DNA of 64,000 nt from Ashinkailepas kermadecensis. Its lineage: Eukaryota > Arthropoda > Thecostraca > Neolepadidae. The position numbers and the translations under genes were made by a program. This document shows, in pieces, positions 1 to 10,160 of the stretch. Under the pieces are notes generated by a model. It made no database searches, was not told the origin of the DNA, and saw only the letters and a program-made list of their open reading frames with translations. The stretch lies in assembly GCA_034440615.1 (NCBI GenBank), contig JAOTOM010005134.1, positions 1,067,501 to 1,131,500 on the forward strand, read 5' to 3'. Each line of letters opens with the position of its first letter. The first letter of the stretch is position 1.

Positions 1-330
1 GATGTTATCCTTACACACGGCCTCGAGCCGTGCTCTGCTTAGTTTTTTGGCGTTCTCGTGGAGTAGTGTCGGCGTGTCATCTGTGTGGCAAAGAGGTGGA
101 AATTAAGCATTTTTGATGTGAAAAAGTGTTGAATCAACTGCGTGAAGTGTTGAATGTCCCTTTAATCACGTCTGAGAAGTGCCAGGTGAGGGATGGATAA
201 ATTATGCAACAAATAACAGTGGTGTGGCATATATGGCGCATTATAGATATCGCTAAAATTAACCGAGACGTAAGCATTTACGGAGAAAACGAATGATCGC
301 ATCTTCCGAATCACGTTCATAAACATGATA
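1..330 (+). repeat. Diverged arm copy of the TTAGG fold-back repeat family
   Basis: Positions about 100-330 match, with substitutions and small gaps, the right arm of the large palindrome at about 55230-55450. Shared landmarks in order are GAAGTGTTGAATGTC, TCACGTCTG, a CCAGGT block, GGATAA, a CATTT-CGGAGAAAA block and a TCGCATC block. The copy is single-armed here, and the partner arm, if any, lies outside the window. No coding potential was seen. Confidence 0.55.
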
Positions 331-976
331 TTCTGTTTAAAAAATTCAAAGATTCCAAAAACACTTTAAGAAAAATATACTGACATTTCAATTGATAAGC
401 TACCTGCTTATGTTGGTTATAGACGGGAGTGGTACCAAAAGAGTGACGTAGGCATGTGTACCCCTCCACAACCTCATTAAGTTTAACATTACATCTATGG
501 GTACCTAGCTCTTGAATGGGAATAATGAACCCAAAATGATCATGTTGCCCCATTCAGTCCGTGCTACCATCAGTGTTTGCAGAACAGAGTAAATTTGCAG
601 TTCAGGGCAACTTTTGAATTCTTGGAAATTCTTGTTTCCAATGCTATGTTTATGAATGTGGTTAACATAATGTGACCAAGCATTTCCTCTGCAAATTCAT
701 GCTTTCCAGTTGTCAGGAAAAATGTTACCAAAAAGTGGTTGGCATTGGGTGATATAGCATAAAAAGAATGCTCTAAATAAAGGTTCTGTTCCATTCAGTG
801 TTAAATAATCCATGAAATAGGGTGGAATGTATCACTTTATGAACACTCAGTCAACATCCTTCTCCTTGAAGTATCAACATCCTGCTTCTCGATGCATGCT
901 TATGAGTTCTTTGTGTCTCCTTTCTAACAGTACCTCATTTATAAGTATCATGATCATGCTCTCAATAAGGGATGGT
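331..976. other. Unassigned AT-rich DNA
   Basis: No conserved coding frame, tandem repeat or terminal repeat was recognised. The short ORFs have no recognisable composition or motifs. Confidence 0.4.
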
Positions 977-1036
977 ATATGGGTGCAATATAACCCACAG
1001 GGGTTGACACACCCTAAAACCCCAATAATCAATCCA
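977..1036 (+). repeat. LINE 3'-end motif, solo copy
   Basis: This block of about 60 bp is nearly the same as the 3' ends of the two RNase H LINE fragments at 5649-5707 and 50874-50934. It can fold as a two-tier stem: GGGTGC pairs with GCACCC (CACCC here after a substitution), and AACCC pairs with GGGTT inside. It ends in CCCCAATAATC. It is most likely the 3' end of a strongly 5'-truncated insertion. Confidence 0.6.
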
Positions 1037-1864
1037 GGGATGGTGATACACAAACATTTTGCAATGCAATTTCAGGCAAAGTGATTATTCATAATGCGAT
1101 ATGGCATGCAGTGCCATTGTATAGCATAGGTATATTTTCTTGCTATCCCAAATATAGCTCTTCCTAAATTATGAATACCAAAACAACTGATGAAGGTACA
1201 GTCATAAGTACACAATTGGCTCAAATTTGAGTCTGAAAGATATCAAAAGCATTTGAAATGACACTAATTCTATGGCAAATTTCAACATGCTACTGTGCTC
1301 GTTTTGACATCTCACCTAAAAAAAACATTATTTTAACACTGGTTCCAGTGCCCTCATCCAGAATAGATTGAGCTTTGGCCAGTAGAGGTCTTCCAGGTGG
1401 AGGCACAGGAACGACCAGTAGAGTTTTGTACTTCAATCAGCTGTTGGCAGTGGTATGGTTGTAGTGATATTTGGCACGTATATGCACAGAGGTGGCATTC
1501 TCAGTCGCTTGCTCAGATCTTGCATGTAACAGTGCCAATATGTGTATTTATTAATATACTTACTTTATGTTGTGAAAGCCCAATTAATCCTATTATGCAG
1601 CACCTATTAGAGGATGAATAAAACATGCTGCAAGGTATGTTCTCTGATTCTGACTCCGACTGGGAAGCTGACACACAGCAAATAGTGATGGCTTGTGCTG
1701 CTTCAGGAGCTCAAAAAGCATTTATTCCAGAGGCAGATCCAGACATTTTCAAGGGAGTAGGGGTACTTATCTGGAAGGGAGCCATTATTGTTTGTATTGT
1801 TGGGATACAGGTTTCGATTTCATGGCCGCAAAATGACCTGGTAGTTGGCACACCCTAATAGCAC
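1037..1864. other. Unassigned DNA upstream of Bub3
   Basis: Nothing was identified with confidence. A + strand frame at 1625-1858 starts with an acidic Ser-Asp stretch (SDSDSDWEAD), but it has no recognised domain and no clear splice context. The Bub3 promoter may lie here or in the repeats that follow; no convincing core promoter was seen. Confidence 0.35.
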
Positions 1865-2143
1865 CACCACCTGACCACAGTCCCATCTTTGTATGTACCG
1901 TCCACCTGGACACTATTCCATCTCCGTATGTACTGTCCACCTTGCCACAGTCCCATCTCTATATGTACCATCCACCTGGCCACTGTCCCATCTTCGTATG
2001 TGCTGGCCACCGTCCCATCTCCATATGTGCCATCCATCTGGCCACCGTCCCATCTCCGTATGTACCGTCCACCTGGCCACCGTCCCATCTCTGTATGTAC
2101 CGCCCACCTGGCCACCGTCCCATCTCCGTATGTACCGTGCTGA
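1865..2143. repeat. 35-bp minisatellite, about 8 copies
   Basis: Imperfect direct repeats of about 35 bp have the core ACCGTCCACCTGGCCAC followed by CGTCCCATCTCCGTATGT. The repeats keep several frames open on both strands; none looks like a gene. Confidence 0.85.
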
Positions 2144-2296
2144 CGCGCCGCCTCAGTCTGAGCCATCCAGCATGCTTCGGGCTGCTATGCTCACCTTTAT
2201 CGGGAATATTGTTCTACTGTTATGGCACACAGTGGTCAAAAGCCACTCACATGTGCTCATTGTTAGTGTGTACAGCACCAATGCTGCACGGTGTAG

Positions 2297-2456
2297 ACTC
2301 TGCGCGGTCCTGCTGCCCAGATGACTGAAAGGTTGTGGATTCGGGTCCCACTTGTTGCTGCTCACCGCCCGCGACCAGTCGCCGTCAGAGGTGACGCCGT
2401 TTGACGAAAACAGCCGGGACGTAAAGCCGATTATCGATAGCTAACCAGCCAACCGC
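2297..2456 (+). mobile_element. Diverged tRNA-derived SINE just upstream of Bub3
   Basis: The block contains a box B-like segment (GGATTCGGGTCC), then CGCCCGCGACCAGTCGCCGT, and ends in AGCTAACCAGCCAACC. This is the same order as in the intact SINE copies at 3646-3812, 14843-15004, 17092-17257 and 33111-33272. It is an old, mutated copy. Its 3' tail runs straight into the 44-bp repeat array that ends in the Bub3 start codon, and the CTAACTAACCAG part of each 44-bp unit looks like this SINE tail. Confidence 0.6.
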
Positions 2457-2461
2457 CACAC

Positions 2462-2790
2462 AGATGGCTCACGCCGGCCAATAACTAACCAGTCAGCTGC
2501 CACTCAGATTGCTGACGCCAGCCGATAACTAACCAGTCAATTGCCACCCAGATGGCGGACGCCGGCCGCTAACTAACCAGTCCACTGCCACCCAGATGGC
2601 TGAAGCCAGCCGATAACTAGCCAGTCCACTGCCGCCCAGATGGCTGACGTCAGCCGCTAGCTAACCAGTCCATTGCCACCCAGATGGCTGACGCCGGCCG
2701 CTAACTAACCAGTCCACTGCCACCCAGATGGCTGAAGCCAGCCGATAACTAACCAGTCCACTGCCGCCCAGATGGCTGACGCCAGCCGCT
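2462..2790 (+). repeat. 44-bp minisatellite whose last unit contains the Bub3 start codon
   Basis: Units start at 2462, 2506, 2550, 2594, 2638, 2682, 2726 and 2770, an exact 44-bp spacing. Each begins AGATGGCTGACGCC (with variants) and continues through CTAACTAACCAGTCCACTG. Six of the seven upstream units keep the ATG. In the five units from 2550 to 2726 it opens a frame of six codons, Met-Ala-(Asp/Glu)-(Ala/Val)-(Gly/Ser)-Arg, closed by TAA or TAG. The eighth unit (ATG at 2772) loses the stop and reads into Bub3. The array is therefore a run of potential uORFs with the same local start context as the gene. Confidence 0.9.
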
Positions 2791-3017
2791 CGGAGCTGAA
2801 GCTGAACTCGCCGCCCGATGACGGCATCTCGGCGGTCAAGTTCGGCCCCACATCGTCACAGTTCCTGCTGGTCTCCAGCTGGGACAACTCAGTGCGACTG
2901 TACGACGTGATCTCCAACACGCAGCGGCTCAAGTACTCGCACTCGGCGCCGGTGCTCGACTGCTGCTTCCACGACGCCGTGCACGCGTGGAGCGGCGGCC
3001 TGGACCACCAGCTAAAG
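2772..3017 (+). CDS. Bub3: BUB3 mitotic checkpoint protein, exon 1 (residues 1-82)
   Basis: BUB3 is a seven-bladed WD40 protein of the spindle assembly checkpoint. It binds the GLEBS motifs of BUB1/BUBR1 and brings them to phosphorylated KNL1 at kinetochores. This exon encodes 82 residues: an N-terminus MADASRSELKLN, then VKFGPTSSQFLLVSSWDNSV and a WSGGLDHQLK end, all typical of animal BUB3 blades 1-2. The start at 2772 gives an N-terminus only slightly longer than the usual one. The exon ends after a full AAG codon at 3017, followed by GTACCG (phase 0). Joined to exon 2 it gives 328 residues, the usual family length. Third codon positions are GC-rich, unlike the surrounding repeats. The oddity is that the start codon sits in the last unit of a 44-bp minisatellite. 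Confidence 0.96.
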
Positions 3018-3037
3018 GTACCGGCCTCGTCTGGTCT

Positions 3038-3244
3038 CCTCTGGACAATCTGACTCATCTGGACAATCTGGACAGTCTCCTCTGGACAATCTCCTCTAGA
3101 CAATCTGGACAATCTGACTCCTTTGGACAATCTCCTGGACAATCTAAGCAATCTCCTCTGGATAATCTGACTCCTCTGGACAATCTTCTCTGGACAATCT
3201 GGACAATCTCATCTGGATAATCTGACACCTCTGGACAATCTGGG
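3038..3244. repeat. Short irregular minisatellite in Bub3 intron 1
   Basis: Irregular 10-14-bp units have the core CTGGACAATCT, with CTCCT or GACT spacers. The array begins about 20 bp after the Bub3 donor site. Confidence 0.8.
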
Positions 3245-3252
3245 GCTTAGGG

Positions 3253-4515
3253 GTGTTGCTCCTCTATGGTGTTCCTGTGGACCATCAACTGGAGCTGTTG
3301 CCATCCCTGCTCCTGTATAGTGTTCCTGCAGACCATCAACTGGAGCTGATGCCATCCCTGCTCCTGTATAATGTTCCTGCGGACTATCAACTGGAGCTGA
3401 TGCCATCCCTGCTCCTGTATACTGTTCCTGTGGATCATCAACTGGAGCTGATGCCATCCCTGCTCCTCTATGGTGTTCCTGCGGACTATCAACTGGAGCT
3501 GATGCCATCCCTGCTCCTGTATAGTGTTCCTGTGGACCATCAACTGGAGCTGATGCCATCCCTGCTCCTCTATGGTGTTCCTGCGGACCATCAACTGGAG
3601 CTGATGCCATCCCTGCTCCTCTATGGTGTTCCTGTGGACCATCAAGGGGACGAGTGGTCTAGGGGTAAGATGCTCGTCTCGCAATCGAAAGATTGTGGGT
3701 TCGAATCTCACCTGTCGCTACTCTTCGCCCGCGACCAATCGGCGTGAGAGATTGGCGACGCTATATGACTCAACGGTCGACGTGTCGTAAAACCAATAAC
3801 CAACCAACCAACTGTGGACTATCAACTGGAGCTGATGCCATCCCTGCTCCTCTATAGTGTTCCTGTGGACCATCAACTGGAGCTGTTGCCATCCCTGCTC
3901 CTCCATGGTGTTCCTGTGGACCATCAACTGGAGCTGATGCCATCCCTGCTCCTCTATAGTGTTCCTGCGGACCATCAACTGGAGCTGATGCCATCCCTGC
4001 TCCTCTATGGTGTTCCTGTGGACCATCAACTGGAGCTGATGCCATCCCTGCTCCTCTATGGTGTTCCTGTGGACCATCAACTGGAGCTGATGCCATCCCT
4101 GCTCCTCTATAATGTTCCTGCAGACCATCAACTGGAACTGATGCCATCCCTGCTCCTCTATGGTGTTCCTGTGGACCATCAACTGGAGCTGTTGCCATCC
4201 CTGCTCCTGTATAGTGTTCCTGCGGACCATCAACTGGAGCTGATGCCATCCCTGCTCCTCTATGGTGTTCCTGTGGACTATCAACTGGAGCTGATGCCAT
4301 CCCTGCTCCTGTATAGTGTTCCTGTGGACCATCAACTGGAGCTGATGCCATCCCTGCTCCTGTATAGTGTTCCTGCGGACCATCAACTGGAGCTGATGCC
4401 ATCCCTGCTCCTCTATGGTGTTCCTGTGGACCATCAACTGGAGCTGATGCCATCCCTGCTCCTGTATGGTGTTCCTGCGGATCACCAGTTGGAACTGATG
4501 CCATCCATACTCTTA
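3253..4515. repeat. 51-bp minisatellite, about 22 copies, split by a SINE
   Basis: The 51-bp unit contains GTGTTCCTGTGGACCATCAA and CTGGAGCTGATGCCATCC. About 8 units lie at 3253-3645 and about 14 at 3813-4515. Because 51 is a multiple of three, long frames stay open on both strands as 17-residue repeats. These lie inside the Bub3 intron and are not genes. Confidence 0.93.
3646..3812 (+). mobile_element. tRNA-derived SINE inserted in the 51-bp array
   Basis: The head is tRNA-like: box A TGGTCTAGGGGTAAGATG and box B GGGTTCGAATCTC, with a T-arm GTGGG-TTCGAAT-CTCAC. Its sequence most resembles tRNA-Pro. A family-specific body follows (CGCCCGCGACCAATCGGCGT, then ACGTGTCGTAAAACCAATA), and the 3' tail is made of CCAA repeats. 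The flanks TGTGGACCATCAA (3633-3645) and TGTGGACTATCAA (3813-3825) look like a 13-bp target duplication. The array's own periodicity could produce similar flanks. Confidence 0.88.
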
Positions 4516-4570
4516 TCGTGTCCCTGGGCAACTACCAGCTGGAAGTAGTACTGAACCTACTGCCTCCGCG
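4516..4570. other. Junction between the 51-bp array and the LINE fragment
   Basis: Short intron sequence with no recognised feature. Confidence 0.3.
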
Positions 4571-5707
4571 ATGTCCCGGTTGAATAGAGCCTGGAAATAC
4601 GACTGCAAGGAATATGAAGAACTGTCTACTCCTCCGTGGGAGCTGATCTCCCCCTCTATCGATATTTCCCTCGCTGACATGAGAAAGCGAGATGTCACAA
4701 AAGAGAAGCTACACTTACACTCTTTAGAACATATATCCACAATGTATCATAATTACCTCATCACCTACACCTCAAGATAAACACCGGAGTGGGAGGTGCC
4801 TTCGTGAGAGGATCCGTCACAAGATCATTATCCCTGCCGCCACACGCCACGGTCTTCACTGCCTAGTTGATCGCCATCAACAAAGCACTGGCATACATCG
4901 AGGTTGATGAGGTTTTACATGTTATCCTGACTGACTCCCTCAGCAGTCTCTTGGCATTGCGTAGTTTCAATCCCCAAAACGTCATTGTACAAGACATTGT
5001 ATTGCAACTCACTTCGCTCCATCGTATGGGAAAGCAAGTCTCACTTTGCTGGATTCCAACACATGTAGGAATCCGTGGAAATAAGCTGGCAGATCAGGCT
5101 GCAGGGCGTGCGGCACACGCCCCATGTCATGCGCTTCCACTTCCTGCTAGTGACCACTACCCAACTATATCATCATTTCTTTTCAGGCAGTGGCAGGTAA
5201 ACTGGGACCGAATAGAACAAAACAAATTGAAGCGAATCAAACCACACTTGGCGCTGTGGCCCTCGTCATTCAGTCGAACAGGAAGGGACGAAGTGGCCAT
5301 TTGTCGTCTCAGAATTGGTCACACGCTAGCAACACAGATACTTACTGTGCGGGGACGACAGGCCGGAATGTGTGCAGTGTGATACCACGCTGACTGTGCA
5401 TCATGTGTTGGTGGCGTGCCCAGCATATGCAGAAGAACGCGGGCGGCACTTCGGATATGATGCGAATACTCTGATATTAGTGAACTTACTAGGAAACGAT
5501 TCTCGATATGTATATAAGAGAGCAGTTTTGAGCTTCCTCGCGGAGATACATTTTCAAGTGATATATGCACATCCCTAGGTGATATCTTACTCCCCAGACA
5601 TCTTTTATTCGAACGTGACAATCTGACTCGTGTCTAAGCAAGTTTGTTATGGGTGCAATATAACCGACATGGGTTGGCGCACCCTAAAACCCCAATAATC
5701 ATCATTG
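4571..5707 (+). mobile_element. Non-LTR retrotransposon 3' fragment with RNase H (degenerate)
   Basis: The fragment carries a C-terminal RNase H domain of jockey/I/R1-type LINEs. A linker frame (4571-4780) has PPWELISPSIDISL and ends in ITYTS where the usual YTDGS motif should be. Then come PPHATVFTA, LTDSLSSLLAL, the typical WIPTHVGIRGNKLAD (about 5050-5096) and a cysteine/histidine tail ending HHVLVACPAY. It is broken: a TAG at 4864-4866 replaces the Glu codon that the sister copy at 49968 keeps (FTAEL). The frame also shifts near 5372. It ends with the conserved 3' stem-loop motif (5649-5707). It lies in the Bub3 intron in the same direction as the gene, and is a dead insertion. Confidence 0.88.
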
Positions 5708-5881
5708 AATAGAGCCGACCTGCGTTGTGTTCTCCTGCAATGGCTCGGCTCGTGTGGCTTCTGCAAAATCTCGGCTCGTGCTTGCATTGATCGCTTAACC
5801 CCCGGTTGAGGGTGTCGGCTGGTATCTGACTGGGAAAGGCCGGAGAAATGGCATCAGCCAGGTTTTGTGGTGTATTGGTGT

Positions 5882-6505
5882 GACATTACACCCTCAGTAT
5901 TGGCAGGACGTTGAGTCCTTGGTATTGGCGGGACATTAAACCCTCAGTATTGGCAGGACGTTAAGTCCTCGGTATTGGCGGGACATTAAACCCTCAGTGT
6001 TGGCGGAACATTGAACCCTCGGTATTAACGGGACGTTAAGTTCCCGGTGTTGGCGGGACGTTAATCCATCGACATTGGCAGGACATTAAGTTCTCGATAT
6101 TGGAGGAGCATTAAACCATCGGTATTGGCAGGACGTTAAGTTCTCGGTATTGGCGGAGCATTAAACCACCAGTATTGGCGGGACATTACACTCTCGGTAT
6201 TGACGGAACGTTAAGTTCCCGGTCTTGGCGGGACGTTAAACCATCGTTATTGGCAGGACGTTAAATTCCCGCTATTGGCGGGGCTTTAAACCCTCGGTAT
6301 TGCGGGACGTTGAGCCCTTGGTATTGGCAGAACGTTGAGTCCTCGGTATTGGCGGAACATGAAGCCCTCTGTATTGGCAGGACGTTAAGCAATGGGTATT
6401 GGTGGAACGTTAAATCTTCGGTATTGACAGGACGTTGAGCCTTCGGGATTGGCAGACGATAAGCTCTCGGCATTCGCAGGACGTTAAACCCTCGGTTCAA
6501 CTTCC
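5882..6505. repeat. 25-bp minisatellite, about 24 copies
   Basis: Imperfect 25-bp units have the pattern GGTATTGGCGGGACATTAAA followed by CCCTC. The array lies inside Bub3 intron 1 and makes no coding sense. Confidence 0.9.
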
Positions 6506-6585
6506 GGCTCTGAATGTGAATTTCCAGATGATTGGTCGGTTCAGTGTCCATGCAATTAACTCTGCTTATCACTGGAGTAAATCCC

Positions 6586-6660
6586 CGCACCAATCATTGG
6601 GATAGCATTTTGGGCCGTATAAAAAGCACTAAGGAGAGAGGAAGCACACGATAGATTTGT
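6586..6660 (+). promoter_or_regulatory. Possible TATA promoter in the Bub3 intron (weak)
   Basis: CCAATCATTGG, a small palindrome containing CCAAT boxes, is followed by CCGTATAAAAAGC. The spacing would suit a TATA core promoter. No gene or LTR boundary could be tied to it, so this is only a composition-based guess. Confidence 0.2.
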
Positions 6661-6917
6661 TCATTTTGTGCTGTCTTTTGTGTGGTCTGTGTGACCTGTC
6701 TTGGCTTATTTCGAGTCCTGGCAATTTCCTCGAGCTTACCCTTCTCGGTGACTTTGTGTGGTGTCCATTGGCGACAGGGTTTGCAGCATTATGCAAGTAT
6801 CCTTACTCAGCAGCATTAAGTGCTTTGTCACAGCTGATAATCTGTCTGTCACACTGGATGCCTGATATCTGCTTCCATACGTCTGGTGCACTCGACGTTT
6901 GACCACTTTGGATGAGA

Positions 6918-7101
6918 CACTCGATCACACCTCTGCATCAGTGAACATAACCACCCCGTCGCTGGTGGGATGTGGTTATGGTTCAGGCGCGACACTGCCT
7001 AACACCCGGCCGGCACCACTCGATCACACCTCTGCATCAGTGAACATAACCACCTCGTCGCTGGTGGGATGTGGTTGTGGTTCAGGCGCGACGCCCGGCC
7101 G
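6918..7101. repeat. 99-bp tandem duplication
   Basis: Two nearly identical copies start at 6918 and 7017, each with CTCGATCACACCTCTGCATC and GTCGCTGGTGGGATGTGG. The first copy has an extra ACTGCCTAAC segment. Confidence 0.85.
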
Positions 7102-7324
7102 GCTTGTGACCATAATTTCACGGGTACTGGATCTCTGAGCTACGGCTATTGTAACAACTGTATTCTTAAATTCAACGCAGATGACCAACCGGTGTCCGTC
7201 TCGTTTCGTCCACAGATTACATTTTTTTTGTGCACCTCGGAACAGTGTCTGATTAAGCCAAAGTAAGGAATTCATCAATTCAGATTGTCTGCGGGTTGAA
7301 TTGGGCAAAAATATACTAATGTGC

Positions 7325-7520
7325 GTGGCGCGTAACCGTACTACACACCCCATGTGAAGCATAACGTCAACAAACTGTATGTGGAACGTAACCGTACAAC
7401 ACACTATGTGAGCGTAACCGTACAACGAACCTTATGTGAAGCGTAGCCGTACAATGAAACTTATATTCAGCATAATCATGCAACAAACCTTATGTGGAGC
7501 GTAACCGTACAACAAACTTT
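7325..7520. repeat. Degenerate tandem repeat, about 27-31 bp
   Basis: About six imperfect units of the type GTGAAGCGTAACCGTACAAC lie in the 3' half of the Bub3 intron. Confidence 0.7.
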
Positions 7521-8079
7521 GTGGACCGAAATGCGTTGCAAAGGGCCCAATGGCGACTAAGGTTTCAGATCCATTCAAAGACGTGCCTTTAACAAATGTC
7601 CCACTATTTTCATGAGGAAGGGGGCTGACCGAGTAACGTCTTCTTCCTGACTGGGTGGACTGACGGTTTGACTACTCCAAGAGCAGTGCATGCGTTTTGG
7701 TCAGTCTACTGTGTCGACAATCTCCATTCCGGTGTGCCTACTTTGAAATTGAAATGAGCGTGAAATGTAAGAATAGATAGCGTACTCGTGTTTATGAACA
7801 GAATGTTCTGAAGACGTACGAATACCAGAGCTCATTGGGGAACTGCATTGATTGTTGTGGGAAATTATAACGAAGTAAAACGACATGAGATGAAGCAGCT
7901 CGAGCACAGTACGCGTTTTAAAGTCAGATCACACATTTCAAACGGATGCCCGCGGTATGTTTTATGATAAACCATGAGAACATTATCGAAATCGTCACAA
8001 AATTAGGTAGAAAATATTCCTGTTTATTGGTGTGGTAATGCACCGAAGTCCTCGAATCTGATCCGCACTGTGTCGGCAG
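7521..8079 (+). other. 3' part of Bub3 intron 1 with splice acceptor
   Basis: No separate feature is recognised. The intron ends in CACTGTGTCGGCAG (AG at 8078-8079), and exon 2 starts with a whole GTG codon, matching the phase-0 donor at 3018. Confidence 0.75.
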
Positions 8080-8820
8080 GTGTTCGACTTCAACACAAGC
8101 ACGGAGACGGTGGTGGGCCAGCACGGAGCGCCGATCCGGTGCGTCGAGTTCGCCGCCGACGCCGGCGTCGTGGTCACCGGCGGCTGGGACAACTACGTCA
8201 AGCTGTGGGACCCGCGCCAGGCGCGCGGCACCGGCGTGCACGCGCAGCCCGACCGCGTGTACGCGCTCAGCACGTGCGGCGACAAGCTGGTGGTGGGCAC
8301 CGCCGGCCGCAAGGTGCACGTCTGGGACTTGCGCAACATGTCGCAGCCGCTGCAGAAGAAGGAGTCGTCGCTCAAGTACCAGACGCGCTGCGTCAGGTGC
8401 TTCCCCAACCAGCTGGGCTATGTGCTCAGCTCGATCGAGGGCCGCGTCGCCGTCGAGTACTTCGACGCCAGCGCGGAGGTGCAGAAGAAGAAGTACGCGT
8501 TCAAGTGCCACCGCATCAAGGAGTCCGGACTGGAGTACGTGTACCCGGTGAACGCCATCAGCTTCCACCGGCAGCACAACACGTTCGCCACGGGCGGCTC
8601 GGACGGCTACGTCAACATCTGGGACGGCCTGAACAAGAAGAGGCTGTGCCAATTCCACCGGTACCCGACGTCGATCGCGTCGCTGGCGTTCTCGCCAGAC
8701 GGCAACGTGCTGGCCATCGCCTGCTCCTACCTGTACGAGCACAAGGAGCCGCCCGAGACGATCCCGCCCGACGCAGTCTACATCCGCCACGTCACCGACC
8801 AGGAGGCGAAGCCCAAGTAG
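8080..8820 (+). CDS. Bub3: BUB3 mitotic checkpoint protein, exon 2 (residues 83-328)
   Basis: This single exon carries the rest of the WD40 propeller, 246 codons ending in TAG at 8818-8820. Family blocks in order are [123 protein letters not shown] and a VTDQEAKPK tail. The residues around [10 protein letters not shown] and KKYAFKCHR, diagnostic for BUB3 rather than RAE1, are intact. No frameshift or stop is present. The coding strand is very GC-rich in third positions, which also opens long shadow frames here. Continuous homology over both exons and the matching phase make this one functional gene. Confidence 0.98.
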   Translation: MFDFNTSTETVVGQHGAPIRCVEFAADAGVVVTGGWDNYVKLWDPRQARGTGVHAQPDRVYALSTCGDKLVVGTAGRKVHVWDLRNMSQPLQKKESSLKYQTRCVRCFPNQLGYVLSSIEGRVAVEYFDASAEVQKKKYAFKCHRIKESGLEYVYPVNAISFHRQHNTFATGGSDGYVNIWDGLNKKRLCQFHRYPTSIASLAFSPDGNVLAIACSYLYEHKEPPETIPPDAVYIRHVTDQEAKPK

Positions 8821-9516
8821 AGGTGTGCGAGGCGGTGTGGAGCTGTCCGCGCGGGCCACGTGGAAGGGTCTGGTACGTGTATGCCCCGACGGCCGCCGGA
8901 GTCTCATGTGCGGTCAGCTCACTCATCCTTACCGTCCGGCAGTGCGGCTGCTGTTGTCGCAGTGCTTTATTTCACGACCGTTTCACAGTCTTTAGTCATC
9001 TTTTGCGGCGTGCGCGACCCCCGTCCGGCGCGCGGAAGGTGCTCCCATTGTTCGATGGACTTCACCATGAAATACACGATGTCGTGCGCGCTCAGTTTGT
9101 GGCACATTGGCAACCCCCACGCATCCGGTTTGGTGGAAACTATCTGGATCTAGATTGCGGGCAACACTGCCATTTCGCCTGCACCGATCCCGTCCGGGCA
9201 GTCGCCGCGCGTCCGGGTCGTGGCCGCCGCCTGTACGGACTGATCTCGGCCTATCCGGGCTGAGATTTCAGCCTGTCCGGACTGCTGCATGACCACTGCA
9301 GTTGATGCGCCCCTAAACCCCAGCCTGTACGGACTGATCTCGGCCTGCCCGGGCCGTGATTTCAGGCTGCGGTTGTCTCCCGCTCGGTTGTCAGACCATT
9401 CGGCCCACGGTTCCCGTCGGTGGCGACTAACCCCTGCGACCACGTACACGAAGCTCGCGTTCATGCCAGACTGTATTCCAGACAACTCGATTAAACGGTC
9501 GTAAAATATAAATAAA
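8821..9516 (+). other. Probable Bub3 3' UTR and poly(A) signal
   Basis: An AATAAA hexamer lies at 9511-9516, with ATTAAA about 20 nt earlier, giving a 3' UTR of about 700 nt. Inside it, a block containing CTGTACGGACTGATCTCGGC is present twice (around 9232 and 9327), a partial tandem duplication. The true cleavage site is not visible. Confidence 0.5.
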
Positions 9517-9919
9517 ACACGATAAAAAGTTCCGACGCACCGGCTAACCGGTAGCATGCGATGCGTTGCAGAGCCAGTCCACGTGAACGCCTCGCCCAGA
9601 CACGTCGAGGCGTGACTGCAGCATGGGCTACACCGTTGGGATGCACGTTCCAGTGTGAAGCGTGAATCCAGATGGATCACGCAGGGTGACTAGGTCCCAG
9701 CGGTGCAGCGAAGCACTGAAGTTCGGGTTCGGACTAACGGGACCAGCGCCAACTGTGTAATGACGTGCCGGACCGCAGCACAATGGGCATTGTCCGCAAT
9801 ACTTCCTAGGCAGGGAGGAATTGTGCGCGCTGCGTGTCAGACATGGTGATGTTACGCTCGTGGAGCTCAGTCACAATTCGGTGCATCGAGAACGCGTGCC
9901 ATTCGACGACTGCCGACTG

Positions 9920-10160
9920 CAGCCGACCTCGGCAGTGCCTCGATACAGTGCCGGTCACAGGTGACCTCGGCGACGGCAGCCGACCTCTGTGCAGTCGGCG
10001 GGTCACATAGGCGACCTCGGCGACAGCAGCTGACCTCGGTGCAGTCTGCGGGTCACAGAGGTAACCTCGGCGATAGCAGCTGACCTCGGTGCAGTCGGCG
10101 GGTCACAGAGGTAACCTCGGCGATAGCAGCCGACCTCGGTGCAGTCGGCGAGTCATAGGC
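9920..10160. repeat. 50-bp minisatellite, about 5 copies
   Basis: Units of 50 bp have the core GACCTCGGTGCAGTCGGCGG and GTCACAGAGGTAACCTCGGC. The first units are shorter and more diverged. Confidence 0.85.

Noticed and set aside
2462..2790. CRISPR-like regularly spaced repeats (also other minisatellites)
   Set aside because: Units are head-to-tail without unique spacers, and the window is animal DNA.
3209..4548. Long ORFs on both strands with 17-residue repeats (MASAPVDGPQEH type)
   Set aside because: Product of the 51-bp minisatellite inside the Bub3 intron, interrupted by a SINE.
7924..9263. Long antisense and out-of-frame ORFs over Bub3 exon 2 (327 and 397 codons)
   Set aside because: They arise from GC-rich third positions of Bub3 and have no homology.
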